Positions 49,282 through 58,104 of a stretch of 64,000 bases of DNA are shown piece after piece. Source of the stretch: Pseudomonas mandelii (GTDB lineage: Bacteria > Pseudomonadota > Gammaproteobacteria > Pseudomonadales > Pseudomonadaceae); contig NZ_RCZA01000005.1 in NCBI RefSeq assembly GCF_006438925.1, forward strand, positions 310,001 to 374,000, given 5' to 3'. Both the position numbers and the translations under genes were made by a program. The notes under the pieces are model-generated. The model was not told where the DNA came from. It was given only the letters and a program-made list of their open reading frames with translations, and ran no database searches. Every line of letters starts with the position of its first letter. The stretch's first letter is position 1.

Positions 49282-51093
49282 ATGCCCCATGAAGGCAACC
49301 TGTTGCAAGCCGCTGTCGTGTTTCTGTTCGCGGCGGTGCTCACCGTTCCCTTGGCCAAGCGCCTGCAACTGGGGGCGGTGCTGGGTTATCTGTTTGCCGG
49401 GGTGATCATCGGGCCGTCGGTGCTGGGCTTGATTGGCAATCCGCAAAGCGTCAGCCACATTTCCGAACTCGGGGTGGTGTTGCTGCTGTTCATCATTGGT
49501 CTTGAACTGTCGCCGCGACGTTTGTGGGTCATGCGCAAATCGGTGTTCGGCGTCGGCCTGGCGCAGGTGCTGCTGACAGGCTCGGTGATTGGTGTGCTGG
49601 CGTTGTTCGTGTTCGGCCAACCGTTGAACAGCGCGATCGTGCTGGGCTTGGGCCTGGCGCTGTCGTCCACGGCGTTCGGTTTGCAAAGCCTGGCCGAGCG
49701 CAAGGAACTGACCAGTCCCCACGGACGCTTGGCATTCGCGATTCTGTTGTTCCAGGACATCGCCGCCATCCCGCTGATTGCCATGGTGCCGTTGCTGGCG
49801 GGCGGCGATCACTCCAGCAGCGCTGGCGAAGGCCTCAATCACGGCTTGCGCGTGCTAGGCAGCATCGCGGTGGTGGTGATCGGTGGGCGGTATCTGCTGC
49901 GACCGGTATTCCGGGTGGTGGCCAAGACCGGTTTGCCGGAAGTCTCGACCGCCACTGCGTTACTGGTGGTGATCGGCACGGCGTGGCTGATGGACCTGGT
50001 TGGCGTGTCCATGGCGCTGGGGGCGTTCCTTGCCGGGTTGTTGCTGGCGGACTCCGAATACCGCCACGAACTGGAAGCGCAAATCGAACCGTTCAAGGGA
50101 TTGCTGCTGGGGCTGTTTTTCATCAGTGTCGGCATGGGTGCCAACCTCAGTCTGCTGCTGAACGCGCCGATCACGGTGCTGGGCCTGACCCTGCTGCTGA
50201 TCGCAATCAAACTGCCGCTGCTGTTTGTTGTCGGGCGACTGGCCGGTGGCTTGGGCAAGGTCAGTGCCATTCGCCTTGGCATCGTGCTCGCGGCCGGTGG
50301 TGAGTTTGCGTTTGTGGTGTTCAAGATCGGCCGCGACCAGGGACTGTTCGAACCTCGGCTGTACGACTTGCTGGTGCTGACCATCACCTTGTCCATGGCG
50401 GTGACGCCGCTGCTGTTGCTGGTGTGCGCGAGACTGGTCAGCCCCAGGGTTCAACCGGTGGTGGTGCCGGAGAAATTCCGCGAGATCGATACCGACACGC
50501 CACGCGTGGTGATCGCCGGCATGGGCCGTATGGGGCAGATCGTTGCGCGGATTTTGCGCGCGCAGAACATCAAATTCGTCGCCCTCGATACCTCGGTGGA
50601 AACCATCGAACTGTCGCGCAGCTTCGGCGGTGTGCCGGTGTTCTACGGCGACCCGATGCGCCCGGAGATCCTCAGTGCGGCCAAGGTCGAGCAGGCGGAA
50701 TACTTTGTCATCGCCACCGACGACCCGGACACCAACATCAAGACCGCCGAGTTGGTGCACAAACTCTACCCGCACATCAAAATCATCGCCCGGGCCCGTA
50801 ACCGTCAGCATGTGCATCGGCTGGTGGACCTTGGCGCCGAGGCCATTCGGGAAACCTATTATTCGAGTCTGGAAATGAGCAGGCGCACGCTGGTCGGCCT
50901 GGGGCTGACCCCGGCCCAGGCCGATGCGCGGATCAAGCGCTTCAAGCATCACGACGAGCAGGTGCTGGAGGCCCAGCATGCGGTTTATGACGATGCGGCG
51001 AAGGTATTGCAGACGGCGCAGGAAGCCCGGGCGGAACTGGCGAGATTGTTTGAGTCGGATCAGTTGGGGGAGCAGGAATCGGGTAAAGCTTGA
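49282..51093 (+). CDS. CPA2 monovalent cation:proton antiporter with TrkA-N domain (KefB/C-like)
   Basis: A 603-aa protein with twelve or so membrane segments (Na/H exchanger fold, residues 5-380) followed by a cytoplasmic NAD-binding TrkA-N domain (VVIAGMGRMGQIVARIL). GGAG lies 8 bp before the ATG at 49282. It is a KefB/KefC-like potassium efflux system; a KefF/KefG ancillary protein is not next to it. Confidence 0.92.
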   Translation: MPHEGNLLQAAVVFLFAAVLTVPLAKRLQLGAVLGYLFAGVIIGPSVLGLIGNPQSVSHISELGVVLLLFIIGLELSPRRLWVMRKSVFGVGLAQVLLTGSVIGVLALFVFGQPLNSAIVLGLGLALSSTAFGLQSLAERKELTSPHGRLAFAILLFQDIAAIPLIAMVPLLAGGDHSSSAGEGLNHGLRVLGSIAVVVIGGRYLLRPVFRVVAKTGLPEVSTATALLVVIGTAWLMDLVGVSMALGAFLAGLLLADSEYRHELEAQIEPFKGLLLGLFFISVGMGANLSLLLNAPITVLGLTLLLIAIKLPLLFVVGRLAGGLGKVSAIRLGIVLAAGGEFAFVVFKIGRDQGLFEPRLYDLLVLTITLSMAVTPLLLLVCARLVSPRVQPVVVPEKFREIDTDTPRVVIAGMGRMGQIVARILRAQNIKFVALDTSVETIELSRSFGGVPVFYGDPMRPEILSAAKVEQAEYFVIATDDPDTNIKTAELVHKLYPHIKIIARARNRQHVHRLVDLGAEAIRETYYSSLEMSRRTLVGLGLTPAQADARIKRFKHHDEQVLEAQHAVYDDAAKVLQTAQEARAELARLFESDQLGEQESGKA

Positions 51094-51097
51094 GATC

Positions 51098-51261
51098 CAG
51101 CCCCTCGCCCTAACCCTCTCCCCAAGGGGCGAGGGGACTGATCTGGGAGTTCTTTTGAGATACGGCGACCTGAATTATCGAGTCGAACTCAGGATTTGAA
51201 AGCAATGGAGATCTGCCCCCTTTCCCCCTCTCCCCCGTGGGGATAGGGCTGGGATGAGGGG
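51098..51261. repeat. Pair of inverted CCCTCTCCC-type repeats
   Basis: CCCTCGCCCTAACCCTCTCC (51102-51121) followed by its hairpin partner GGGGCGAGGGG, and a second CCCCCTCTCCCCCGTGGGGA copy at 51225-51245, lie between the antiporter and alkC. This motif recurs in pseudomonads as a terminator-like element. Confidence 0.6.
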
Positions 51262-51303
51262 ATGGATCTAACTGACACACAACCATTCGAGCAAACCCAT
51301 CCT

Positions 51304-52416
51304 ATGACCAACACCAACCAACCCGCCCCCGCCCTGAAAGAAATCTTCAACGCCGACCGCCTCAAGCACATCGCCACCGAGATGACCTCCGTCTACCCCA
51401 CGTTCAACGCCAAGGCCTTCCTGAAACTGGCCAACGACGGGCTAGCCGAATTATCAATCATGCAGCGCATGGCCCGGGTCAGCGAGTGCCTGCATGCGGT
51501 GTTGCCGTTGAGTTATGAACAGACGCTTGAAGTGCTGCGCGCCCTCGTTCCGCGGCTGAACAGCGGCTTCGTCAGCATCTCATTACCGCATTACGTCGCG
51601 ACGTACGGCGGACATGCTTTCGAACAATCCATGGACGCCCTCAAGTACTTCACTGCGTTCGGCTCCTCGGAGTTCGCGATCCGCCATTTCCTGCGCAGCG
51701 ACATCGAACGCTCCCTGGCGGTCATGCACGATTGGTCCCTGGACGACAACGAACACGTCCGCCGCCTGGCCAGCGAAGGCAGCCGACCGCGCCTGCCATG
51801 GTCGTTTCGACTGGAACAGATTCAGGCTGACCCAACATTGGCGGCCGCGATCCTCGATAACCTCAAGGCCGACGACAGCCTCTACGTGCGCAAGTCCGTG
51901 GCCAACCACCTCAACGACATCACCAAGGATCATCCTGAATGGGTGCTGGACCTGATCGAAGGCTGGTCGCTGGACAACAAGCACACCGCATGGATCGCCA
52001 AACACGCCCTGCGCAGCCTGATCAAACAGGGCAACCAACGAGCGTTGGCGATCATTGGCGCGGGCGGCAAGCCTGAGGTCGAGATCATCGATGTGAAGGT
52101 GGAACCGGCGGTGATTCGTCTGGGTGAAAAAATCACCCTGTCCTTCGCCATGAAATCCACGGTCCAGGACAGTCAGCGACTGGTGATCGACTACGCCATC
52201 GATTACGTCAAAGCCAACGGCAGCACGTCGGCGAAGGTGTTCAAGCTCAAGGCGCTGACGCTTCCCGGCAAGGCGACCGAGTCCATCGTCAGGAGTCAGC
52301 AGATCAAAGAACTCACCACCCGCCGGCATTACGCGGGTCATCACGCCGTGCACATTCTGGTGAACGGCGAGCGCCTGGCCAGCACCGGGTTCGAGATTAT
52401 CGCTGACGCTGATTGA
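51304..52416 (+). CDS. alkC: AlkC-type 3-methyladenine DNA glycosylase
   Basis: A 370-aa protein: helical HEAT-like repeats (about 20-255) followed by an Ig-like C-terminal domain (about 257-370, PAVIRLGEKITLSFAMKST). This layout is that of AlkC glycosylases, which remove 3-methyladenine and 3-methylcytosine from DNA. The ATG at 51304 starts the family-typical MTNTNQ segment; no clear ribosome binding site is seen. The 3' end overlaps the convergent cytochrome b561 gene by 20 bp. Confidence 0.85.
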   Translation: MTNTNQPAPALKEIFNADRLKHIATEMTSVYPTFNAKAFLKLANDGLAELSIMQRMARVSECLHAVLPLSYEQTLEVLRALVPRLNSGFVSISLPHYVATYGGHAFEQSMDALKYFTAFGSSEFAIRHFLRSDIERSLAVMHDWSLDDNEHVRRLASEGSRPRLPWSFRLEQIQADPTLAAAILDNLKADDSLYVRKSVANHLNDITKDHPEWVLDLIEGWSLDNKHTAWIAKHALRSLIKQGNQRALAIIGAGGKPEVEIIDVKVEPAVIRLGEKITLSFAMKSTVQDSQRLVIDYAIDYVKANGSTSAKVFKLKALTLPGKATESIVRSQQIKELTTRRHYAGHHAVHILVNGERLASTGFEIIADAD

Positions 52417-52969
52417 CCGTATTGCCGGATCGACCGGGCAGCATGCGCGTCAAGGTGTTGTCACGGACCCAATAGTGATGGAACAACCCCGCTGCCGCGT
52501 GCAAGCCGATCAGCCAGTAACCGGTGCTGCCGAGCAATTCGTGCCAGTACTTGAACTGCTTGGCCAGGTCCGGATCGACCGCCACCGGCGAAGGCAGGAA
52601 GAACTCGAAATAAGGCATCGGCTTGCCACCTGCCGACAGCATCAGCCAGGCCAATAACGGCGTGGCGATCATCAGCCCATACAACGCCAGGTGCATCAGG
52701 TGCGAAACGCCCGTCTGCCAGCCGGGCAGCGCCGGCGTAATCGGCGGACGCGGGGTGATCCGCCCGAGCAAGCGCACCCACACCAACACAAAAATGCTCA
52801 GCCCGAACAAGCCGTGCAACCCAAGAAACAATCCCTTCAAGGCGTGCCCCTTTGGCAACAACCCTTTGATTTCGATGCAGGCATACACGCCGACAAACAG
52901 CGCAAGCATCAGCCAGTGCAAGGTGATCGAGAGTTTTCCATACCGGTGAGCGAGTGCATTGCGGGTCAT
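52397..52969 (-). CDS. Cytochrome b561-family membrane protein
   Basis: A 190-aa four-segment di-haem b-type protein with His residues in the first, second and fourth segments (LHWLML, LHGLFG, LHAAAGLFHHYW). It may transfer electrons between quinones and superoxide, as CybB-type b561 proteins do. Confidence 0.9.
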   Translation of the reverse strand: MTRNALAHRYGKLSITLHWLMLALFVGVYACIEIKGLLPKGHALKGLFLGLHGLFGLSIFVLVWVRLLGRITPRPPITPALPGWQTGVSHLMHLALYGLMIATPLLAWLMLSAGGKPMPYFEFFLPSPVAVDPDLAKQFKYWHELLGSTGYWLIGLHAAAGLFHHYWVRDNTLTRMLPGRSGNTVNQRQR

Positions 52970-53066
52970 AACAGGCCTCGTGAACGTTATTGTGGCTGCC
53001 GAGTCATTCGCGCAGCCCGGTTCCGCTTTGTTGCCGAACCGATCGGCGCCACCCTGCCCGCCCAGT

Positions 53067-53125
53067 CTTAAGGCAATCTGAAGACAGGCCCGATCGGTCT
53101 TTGGCCACCTTCAGACTCAGTTAAG
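53067..53125 (+). promoter_or_regulatory. Two PmrA/QseB-like direct repeats before the hemolysin-HDO operon
   Basis: CTTAAG-GCAAT-CTGAAG (53067-53083) and CTTCAG-ACTCA-GTTAAG (53109-53125) both have two CTTAAG-like hexamers spaced by 5 bp, the arrangement bound by PmrA/QseB/BqsR-type response regulators. They lie 107 and 49 bp from the first start codon. The operon's own regulator is of this family. Confidence 0.6.
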
Positions 53126-53173
53126 AAATGCTTCCGATACTTCTCCCATACTTACCCGGGGAGGCGTCTTCCA

Positions 53174-53851
53174 ATGCCCGATTTCAACTGGAACATTCCT
53201 CTGCCCCTGCATTTCGGACAAGCCGAAACCCCGCAGATGAGTTTGGCCAGAGCCCTGCCGGACGAGCCCCTGCGTCCGGTCTTCGAAGCCTTTATCCAGC
53301 AACGTTTCCGTAAGGCCCACGGGGCCGACATCCGTCATTTCATGCCGGAGCTGTTTGGCATGAACAACGCGTCAGGTGAACTGTGTGCAGTGGCCGGCGT
53401 GCGTCTGGCGAGTAGCGAACCGCTCTATCTGGAAAGTTACCTGGACGAACCGATCGATCCGCTGATCAGTGCCGCGGTCGATTGTGCAGTAGACCGCAGG
53501 GGCATCGTCGAAGTGGGCAACCTGGCCGCCAGCGACACCGGCAGTGCGCGAATGAGCATCATCGCCATCACGTACCTGCTGGCGATGGGTGGCCTGGAAT
53601 GGGTGGCGTTCACCGGCAACATCGGCCTGGTGAACAGCTTTCATCGCCTGGGCCTGAAGCCCGTCACCCTCTGCGCTGCCGATCCCGAGCGGCTGGGCGA
53701 CGACCGCCACAGCTGGGGCAGTTACTACGAGAGCAAGCCCTGGGTGCACGTTGGCAACATCCGCGCCGGCTTCATCCATTTGCGCAACATCGGGATGTTC
53801 AACCGACTGGGGTTGCCATCGTCCATCGAGGAATCCAGCCATGTCGCCTGA
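53174..53851 (+). CDS. Thermostable hemolysin-family protein (LuxI/GNAT-like)
   Basis: A 225-aa protein of the family named after Vibrio thermostable direct hemolysin delta-VPH. There is no signal peptide or membrane segment. The stretch VEVGNLAASDTGSARM to LVNSFHRLGLKP resembles the second half of autoinducer synthases (ELSRF, then a helix and an xRxGL motif), so it may be an acyltransferase rather than a toxin. A strong GGAGG precedes the ATG. It opens a seven-gene operon and overlaps the ligase by 11 bp. Confidence 0.8.
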   Translation: MPDFNWNIPLPLHFGQAETPQMSLARALPDEPLRPVFEAFIQQRFRKAHGADIRHFMPELFGMNNASGELCAVAGVRLASSEPLYLESYLDEPIDPLISAAVDCAVDRRGIVEVGNLAASDTGSARMSIIAITYLLAMGGLEWVAFTGNIGLVNSFHRLGLKPVTLCAADPERLGDDRHSWGSYYESKPWVHVGNIRAGFIHLRNIGMFNRLGLPSSIEESSHVA

Positions 53852-55322
53852 AATGGAGCGTTTCAAACAGACGCTGCGCAGCCATGCCCAGCGCAAGTCC
53901 AATGCCGTCGCCGTGTGGGGCGATCAACTGAAACTGGACTACGCCACGCTGTACGCAGAAGTGATGTATCGCCAGCAGCGTCTGCGCGATGAAAACGTCA
54001 AGGTGGTTGCACTGGCCCTGGACAATGGCGTCGAAGCCATGCTCTGGGACCTGGCCGCGCTGTTCGAAGGCCTGACCTGCCTGACGTTGCCACCTTTCTT
54101 CAGCCCGGCTCAACGCAAACATTGCCTGAAGCAAAGCCAGTCCGCCCTGGTGATTGCTGAGCCAGCACTGGAAACTGAACTGAAAATGGCCGGCTACGAA
54201 AAAACCGGCGAGTTCTGGCGCCGCATCTTCAGCGGCCCAAGTCGGATGCCCGAAGGCACCGCCAAACTGACCTTCACCTCGGGCACCACTGGCACCCCCA
54301 AAGGCGTGTGCCTGAGCGCCGAAAGCATTCTGCGGGTCGCCCGCGAACTGGATCAGGCCAGCAAACCCACCGATCCACAGCATCACCTCGCACTTCTGCC
54401 GCTGGCGATCCTGTTGGAGAATATCGGCTGCTATGCGGCGCTGTACGCCGGCGCGACGCTGAGCCTGCCCAGCCAGAAAGCCCTGGGTATTCAGGGTGCC
54501 AGCGGTGTGGATGTGCCGCGACTGCTCGGATGCCTGATCACCCGCGCGCCCGAAAGCCTGATCCTCGTGCCGCAATTACTGCTGCTGCTGGTCAGCGCCG
54601 CCGAGCAAAAAGCCTTCAACCCCCACGCGTTGCGTTTTGCCGCGGTGGGTGGCGCACGGGTCAGCGAAGAATTGCTGCATCGCGCGCAACGGATCGGTCT
54701 ACCGGTTTACGAAGGCTACGGACTGTCCGAGTGCGCGTCGGTGGTGTGCCTCAATCGGCCAGAAGCGCGCCGCCCTGGCAGTGTCGGCCGGCCCCTGCCC
54801 CACGTGGACATTCGCCTGGCTGACGACGGCGAAGTGCTGATCAAGGGCTCAACCTTGCTCGGTTATCTGGGCGAGGCGCCGCACACCGATGAATGGTGGC
54901 CCAGCGGCGATCTTGGCGAGTTCGACCCCGAAGGTTTTCTCTACCTCAAGGGGCGCAAGAAACATCAATTTGTCACCAGCTACGGCCGCAATGTGAACCC
55001 GGAATGGGTCGAGGCTGAATTGACCCAACGTCATCATATTGCCCAGGCCTTTGTCTACGGCGAAGCGATGCCGAGCAACCACGCGCTGCTCTGGCCCCAT
55101 CGCCCGGATTGCACCGACGAAGAACTGGCCGCCGCCGTGGCCCACGCCAACGAGGCCCTGCCCGATTACGCCCAGGTCCATCACTGGACGCGTCTGGATC
55201 AACCGTTCACACCCGTCAACGGTCTGCTGACCGCCAATGGCCGACCACGCCGGGACGCCATCGTCGAGCGTTACCGGGCACAACTGACTGAAGCTGATTT
55301 TTCAGAGGAATCTGCGTCATGA
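53841..55322 (+). CDS. Acyl-adenylating ligase (AMP-binding family)
   Basis: A 493-aa ANL-superfamily enzyme. The ATP loop is LTFTSGTTGTPKGV, then YEGYGLSECASVVCLN and SGDLGEFDPEGFLYLKGRKK. It activates a carboxylic acid, probably a fatty or small organic acid; the N-terminal domain is short. The ATG at 53841 lies within the upstream gene's end. Its stop overlaps the HDO start (ATGA). Confidence 0.87.
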   Translation: MSPEMERFKQTLRSHAQRKSNAVAVWGDQLKLDYATLYAEVMYRQQRLRDENVKVVALALDNGVEAMLWDLAALFEGLTCLTLPPFFSPAQRKHCLKQSQSALVIAEPALETELKMAGYEKTGEFWRRIFSGPSRMPEGTAKLTFTSGTTGTPKGVCLSAESILRVARELDQASKPTDPQHHLALLPLAILLENIGCYAALYAGATLSLPSQKALGIQGASGVDVPRLLGCLITRAPESLILVPQLLLLLVSAAEQKAFNPHALRFAAVGGARVSEELLHRAQRIGLPVYEGYGLSECASVVCLNRPEARRPGSVGRPLPHVDIRLADDGEVLIKGSTLLGYLGEAPHTDEWWPSGDLGEFDPEGFLYLKGRKKHQFVTSYGRNVNPEWVEAELTQRHHIAQAFVYGEAMPSNHALLWPHRPDCTDEELAAAVAHANEALPDYAQVHHWTRLDQPFTPVNGLLTANGRPRRDAIVERYRAQLTEADFSEESAS

Positions 55323-55993
55323 GCTTTTTCGACACACTGCAAGAAGCCACCCATCAAGAACGCCACGAGCTGTTCAACCTGCCGATCATTCTCGACGCCC
55401 TCGAGGGCAAGGTCAGCCTGGAAAGCTACCGGGCCTTCCTGGCGCAAGCCTATTACCACGTACGTCACACCGTGCCCTTGATGATGGCCTGCGGCGCACG
55501 CCTGCCGTCGCGCCTGGAATGGCTGCGTAAAGCGGTGTGCGAGTACATCGAGGACGAATACGGCCACGAACAATGGGTTCTCGACGACATCGAAGCCTGC
55601 GGCGGCGACAAGGATGCGGTGCGCGATGGTCGTCCGTCCTTGCCGATCGAATTGATGGTCAGTTTCCTCTACGACCTGATAGCCCGGGACAACCCGGTCG
55701 GCCTGTTCGGCATGGTCAACGTGCTGGAAGGCACCAGCATCGCCCTGGCCACCCATGCTGCCGACAGCATTCGCGAACGCCTGGACCTGCCGCAAAGCGC
55801 TTTCAGTTACCTCAGCTCCCATGGCTCGCTGGATATCGAGCACATGCACACCTATCGCCGACTGATGAACACCCTCGATGATCCGGCCGACCAGGCCGCT
55901 GTGATTCACGCATCCAAGGTGGTTTATACGCTGTACACCGACATGTTCCGCGGCTTGCCGCGCAACGGGGAGAACCTGCATGCACCTGTCTGA
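55319..55993 (+). CDS. Second haem-oxygenase-like diiron oxidase (TenA/HDO family)
   Basis: A 224-aa all-helical protein usually annotated as TenA-like. It keeps the full HDO ligand set: E80-x2-H83 (DEYGH), E137 and H168-x3-D172-x2-H175. Real TenA thiaminases use a Cys and lack this pattern, so an oxidase role is more likely. AGAGGAA precedes the start. It overlaps the SDR gene by 14 bp. Confidence 0.82.
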   Translation: MSFFDTLQEATHQERHELFNLPIILDALEGKVSLESYRAFLAQAYYHVRHTVPLMMACGARLPSRLEWLRKAVCEYIEDEYGHEQWVLDDIEACGGDKDAVRDGRPSLPIELMVSFLYDLIARDNPVGLFGMVNVLEGTSIALATHAADSIRERLDLPQSAFSYLSSHGSLDIEHMHTYRRLMNTLDDPADQAAVIHASKVVYTLYTDMFRGLPRNGENLHAPV

Positions 55994-56789
55994 GGCTCGC
56001 GTGGTATTGACCGGTGCCAGCGGCGGCATTGGCCTGGCAATCGCAACCGCCCTGTGCTCCAGTGGCGCCCGAGTATTGGCGGTGGCTCGGCATCGGGAAC
56101 CGTTGGAGCCTTTGCTCGAACGCTATCCGCAGCATTTGTACTGGGTCGGCGCCGACCTGACCTTTCTCGCCGACCGCCGCAAAGTACTGGCCGCCGCCGA
56201 AGCTATCGGCGGTATCAACCTGCTGATCAACGCCGCCGGGGTCAATCACTTCGCCATGCTTGAACAGCTCGATGACAGCGACATCAACACCATGCTGGCG
56301 GTGAACATCAGCGCGCCGATCTGCCTGACCAAGTTATTGCTGCCGCTGCTCAAGCAAGCTGAAAGCGCGATGGTGGTGAACGTCGGTTCGACCTACGGCT
56401 CCATCGGCTACCCCGGTTACGCCAGCTATTGCGCCACCAAGTTTGCCCTGCGGGGGTTTTCCGAAGCCCTGCGCCGGGAACTGGCCGACACCCGCGTCGG
56501 CGTTTTGTACGTCGCGCCACGTGCCACCCGCACCAGCATGAACAGCCCGGCGGCGCAGGCCTTGAATGACGCACTCAAATCCAATGTCGACGACCCGCAA
56601 AAAGTCGCCTCGGCGGTGATGCACGCCATTGCCGGTGACCGCCGCGACTTGTACCTGGGCTGGCCGGAACGCTTTTTCGTACGCCTGAACAGTCTGTTGC
56701 CAAACCTGGTGGATCGCGGCCTGCGCAAGCAGTTGCCTCTGATCCGTCGCCTGAGTCAGAAGCCCGATAACGAGAATCTCAAGCCATGA
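55980..56789 (+). CDS. Short-chain dehydrogenase/reductase
   Basis: A 269-aa classical SDR with cofactor motif TGASGGIG, NNAG-like NAAG and catalytic Ser with YASYCATK. GGGGAG lies 7 bp before the ATG. It may reduce or oxidise the product of the preceding enzymes. Confidence 0.9.
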   Translation: MHLSEARVVLTGASGGIGLAIATALCSSGARVLAVARHREPLEPLLERYPQHLYWVGADLTFLADRRKVLAAAEAIGGINLLINAAGVNHFAMLEQLDDSDINTMLAVNISAPICLTKLLLPLLKQAESAMVVNVGSTYGSIGYPGYASYCATKFALRGFSEALRRELADTRVGVLYVAPRATRTSMNSPAAQALNDALKSNVDDPQKVASAVMHAIAGDRRDLYLGWPERFFVRLNSLLPNLVDRGLRKQLPLIRRLSQKPDNENLKP

Positions 56790-57430
56790 AAAAACTCTTT
56801 GCCTGCTTGCTGATGGGCGCCTTGAGCCAAAGCGTCTGGGCGCTGGACGCCGCCGATCAGCAACGTCTCAATGGCATCCAGCAAAGTTGGGCGCACATTC
56901 AATACGAAGTGCCCGAGAATCAACGCACCGCGGCGTTTGAAAAACTCGCCGGCCAGGCCTCGGCGTTCACTCACGAACGCCAATCGGTGGCCGAAGCCTG
57001 GATCTGGTCCGGCATCGTCAACAGCAGCTGGGCCGGCGCCCAAGGCGGGCTCGGTGCGCTGAGCAAGGTCAAGGATGCGAAAGTCGATCTGGAGAAAGCC
57101 CTGGCCCTGGACCCAAAAGCCCTGCAAGGCTCGGCCTACACCAGCCTCGGGGCGCTGTATGATCGCGTACCGGGCTGGCCCATTGGCTTTGGCGACTCAG
57201 ACAAGGCCGAACAGTTGCTCAAGCAGGCCTTGCAACTCAACCCGAACGGCATCGATAGTCTGTACTTCTGGGGTGATCACCTCTACCGTCAAAAACGCTA
57301 CAGCGAAGCCCGGGGTGCGCTGCAAAAAGCCTTGCAGGCAGACCCAAGGCCCGGCCGGGAAACCGCCGACGCCGGGCGGCGCAAAGAGATCGAAGCCTTG
57401 CTGGTGGACGTGAACAAGAAACTCGACTGA
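56786..57430 (+). CDS. Periplasmic TPR-repeat protein
   Basis: A 214-aa exported protein with a signal peptide (LLMGALSQSVWA) and TPR-like helices (ALALDPKALQGSAYTSLGALYD, LLKQALQLNPNGIDSLYFWGDHLY). It starts inside the SDR stop (ATGA). It may hold partner proteins at the inner membrane; function unknown. Confidence 0.85.
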   Translation: MKKLFACLLMGALSQSVWALDAADQQRLNGIQQSWAHIQYEVPENQRTAAFEKLAGQASAFTHERQSVAEAWIWSGIVNSSWAGAQGGLGALSKVKDAKVDLEKALALDPKALQGSAYTSLGALYDRVPGWPIGFGDSDKAEQLLKQALQLNPNGIDSLYFWGDHLYRQKRYSEARGALQKALQADPRPGRETADAGRRKEIEALLVDVNKKLD

Positions 57431-57441
57431 CAGGAGTCCGT

Positions 57442-58104
57442 GTGCGCTTATTACTGGTTGAAGATGACGTGGCCCTGGGCGAAGGCATCCATCAGGCCCT
57501 GGGCCGCGAAGGTTATACCGTTGACTGGTTGCAGGACGGCAGCAGTGCCATGCATTCGTTGCTCAGCGAAAACTTTGATCTGGCGGTGCTCGACCTCGGC
57601 CTGCCGCGCATGGACGGGCTGGAAGTGCTGCGCCGCCTGCGTGACAGCGGTTCCAATCTGCCCGTGCTGATCCTCACCGCGCGGGATGCCACCGAAGACC
57701 GTATCGCCGGGCTGGATGCCGGCGCCGACGACTACCTGATCAAGCCCTTTGATCTGGCCGAACTCAAGGCGCGCCTGCGGGCCTTGCTGCGGCGCAGTGC
57801 CGGCCGCGCGCAGATGCTGATCGAACACGCCGGCATCAGCCTCAACCCCGGCACCCAGCAAGTCAGCTATCTGGGCGAGCCGGTCGCGCTGACGCCCAAG
57901 GAATATCAGCTACTCCACGAATTACTCTCGCCACCGGGCCGGGTCATGACCCGCGATCACTTGATGCAGTTGCTTTACGGCTGGAACGAAGAAGCCGAAA
58001 GCAACACCCTGGAAGTGCACATCCATCATCTGCGCAAGAAATTCTCCACCGATCTGATCCGTACCATTCGCGGTGTCGGTTATCTGGTGGAGGAGCGTCG
58101 ATGA
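57442..58104 (+). CDS. OmpR/PmrA-family response regulator (QseB-like)
   Basis: A 220-aa receiver (D51 in VLDLGLPRMDG) and winged-helix DNA-binding protein of the QseB/PmrA type. The start is GTG with AGGAG 3 bp ahead. It lies 11 bp after the TPR gene and overlaps the kinase by ATGA. The direct repeats at 53067-53125 are candidate binding sites. Confidence 0.92.
   Translation: MRLLLVEDDVALGEGIHQALGREGYTVDWLQDGSSAMHSLLSENFDLAVLDLGLPRMDGLEVLRRLRDSGSNLPVLILTARDATEDRIAGLDAGADDYLIKPFDLAELKARLRALLRRSAGRAQMLIEHAGISLNPGTQQVSYLGEPVALTPKEYQLLHELLSPPGRVMTRDHLMQLLYGWNEEAESNTLEVHIHHLRKKFSTDLIRTIRGVGYLVEERR

Noticed and set aside
53174..53851. Secreted haemolytic toxin
   Set aside because: There is no signal peptide or membrane segment, and the gene sits in a metabolic operon.
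55319..55993. Thiaminase II (TenA)
   Set aside because: The full diiron ligand set is kept and no thiamine gene is near.
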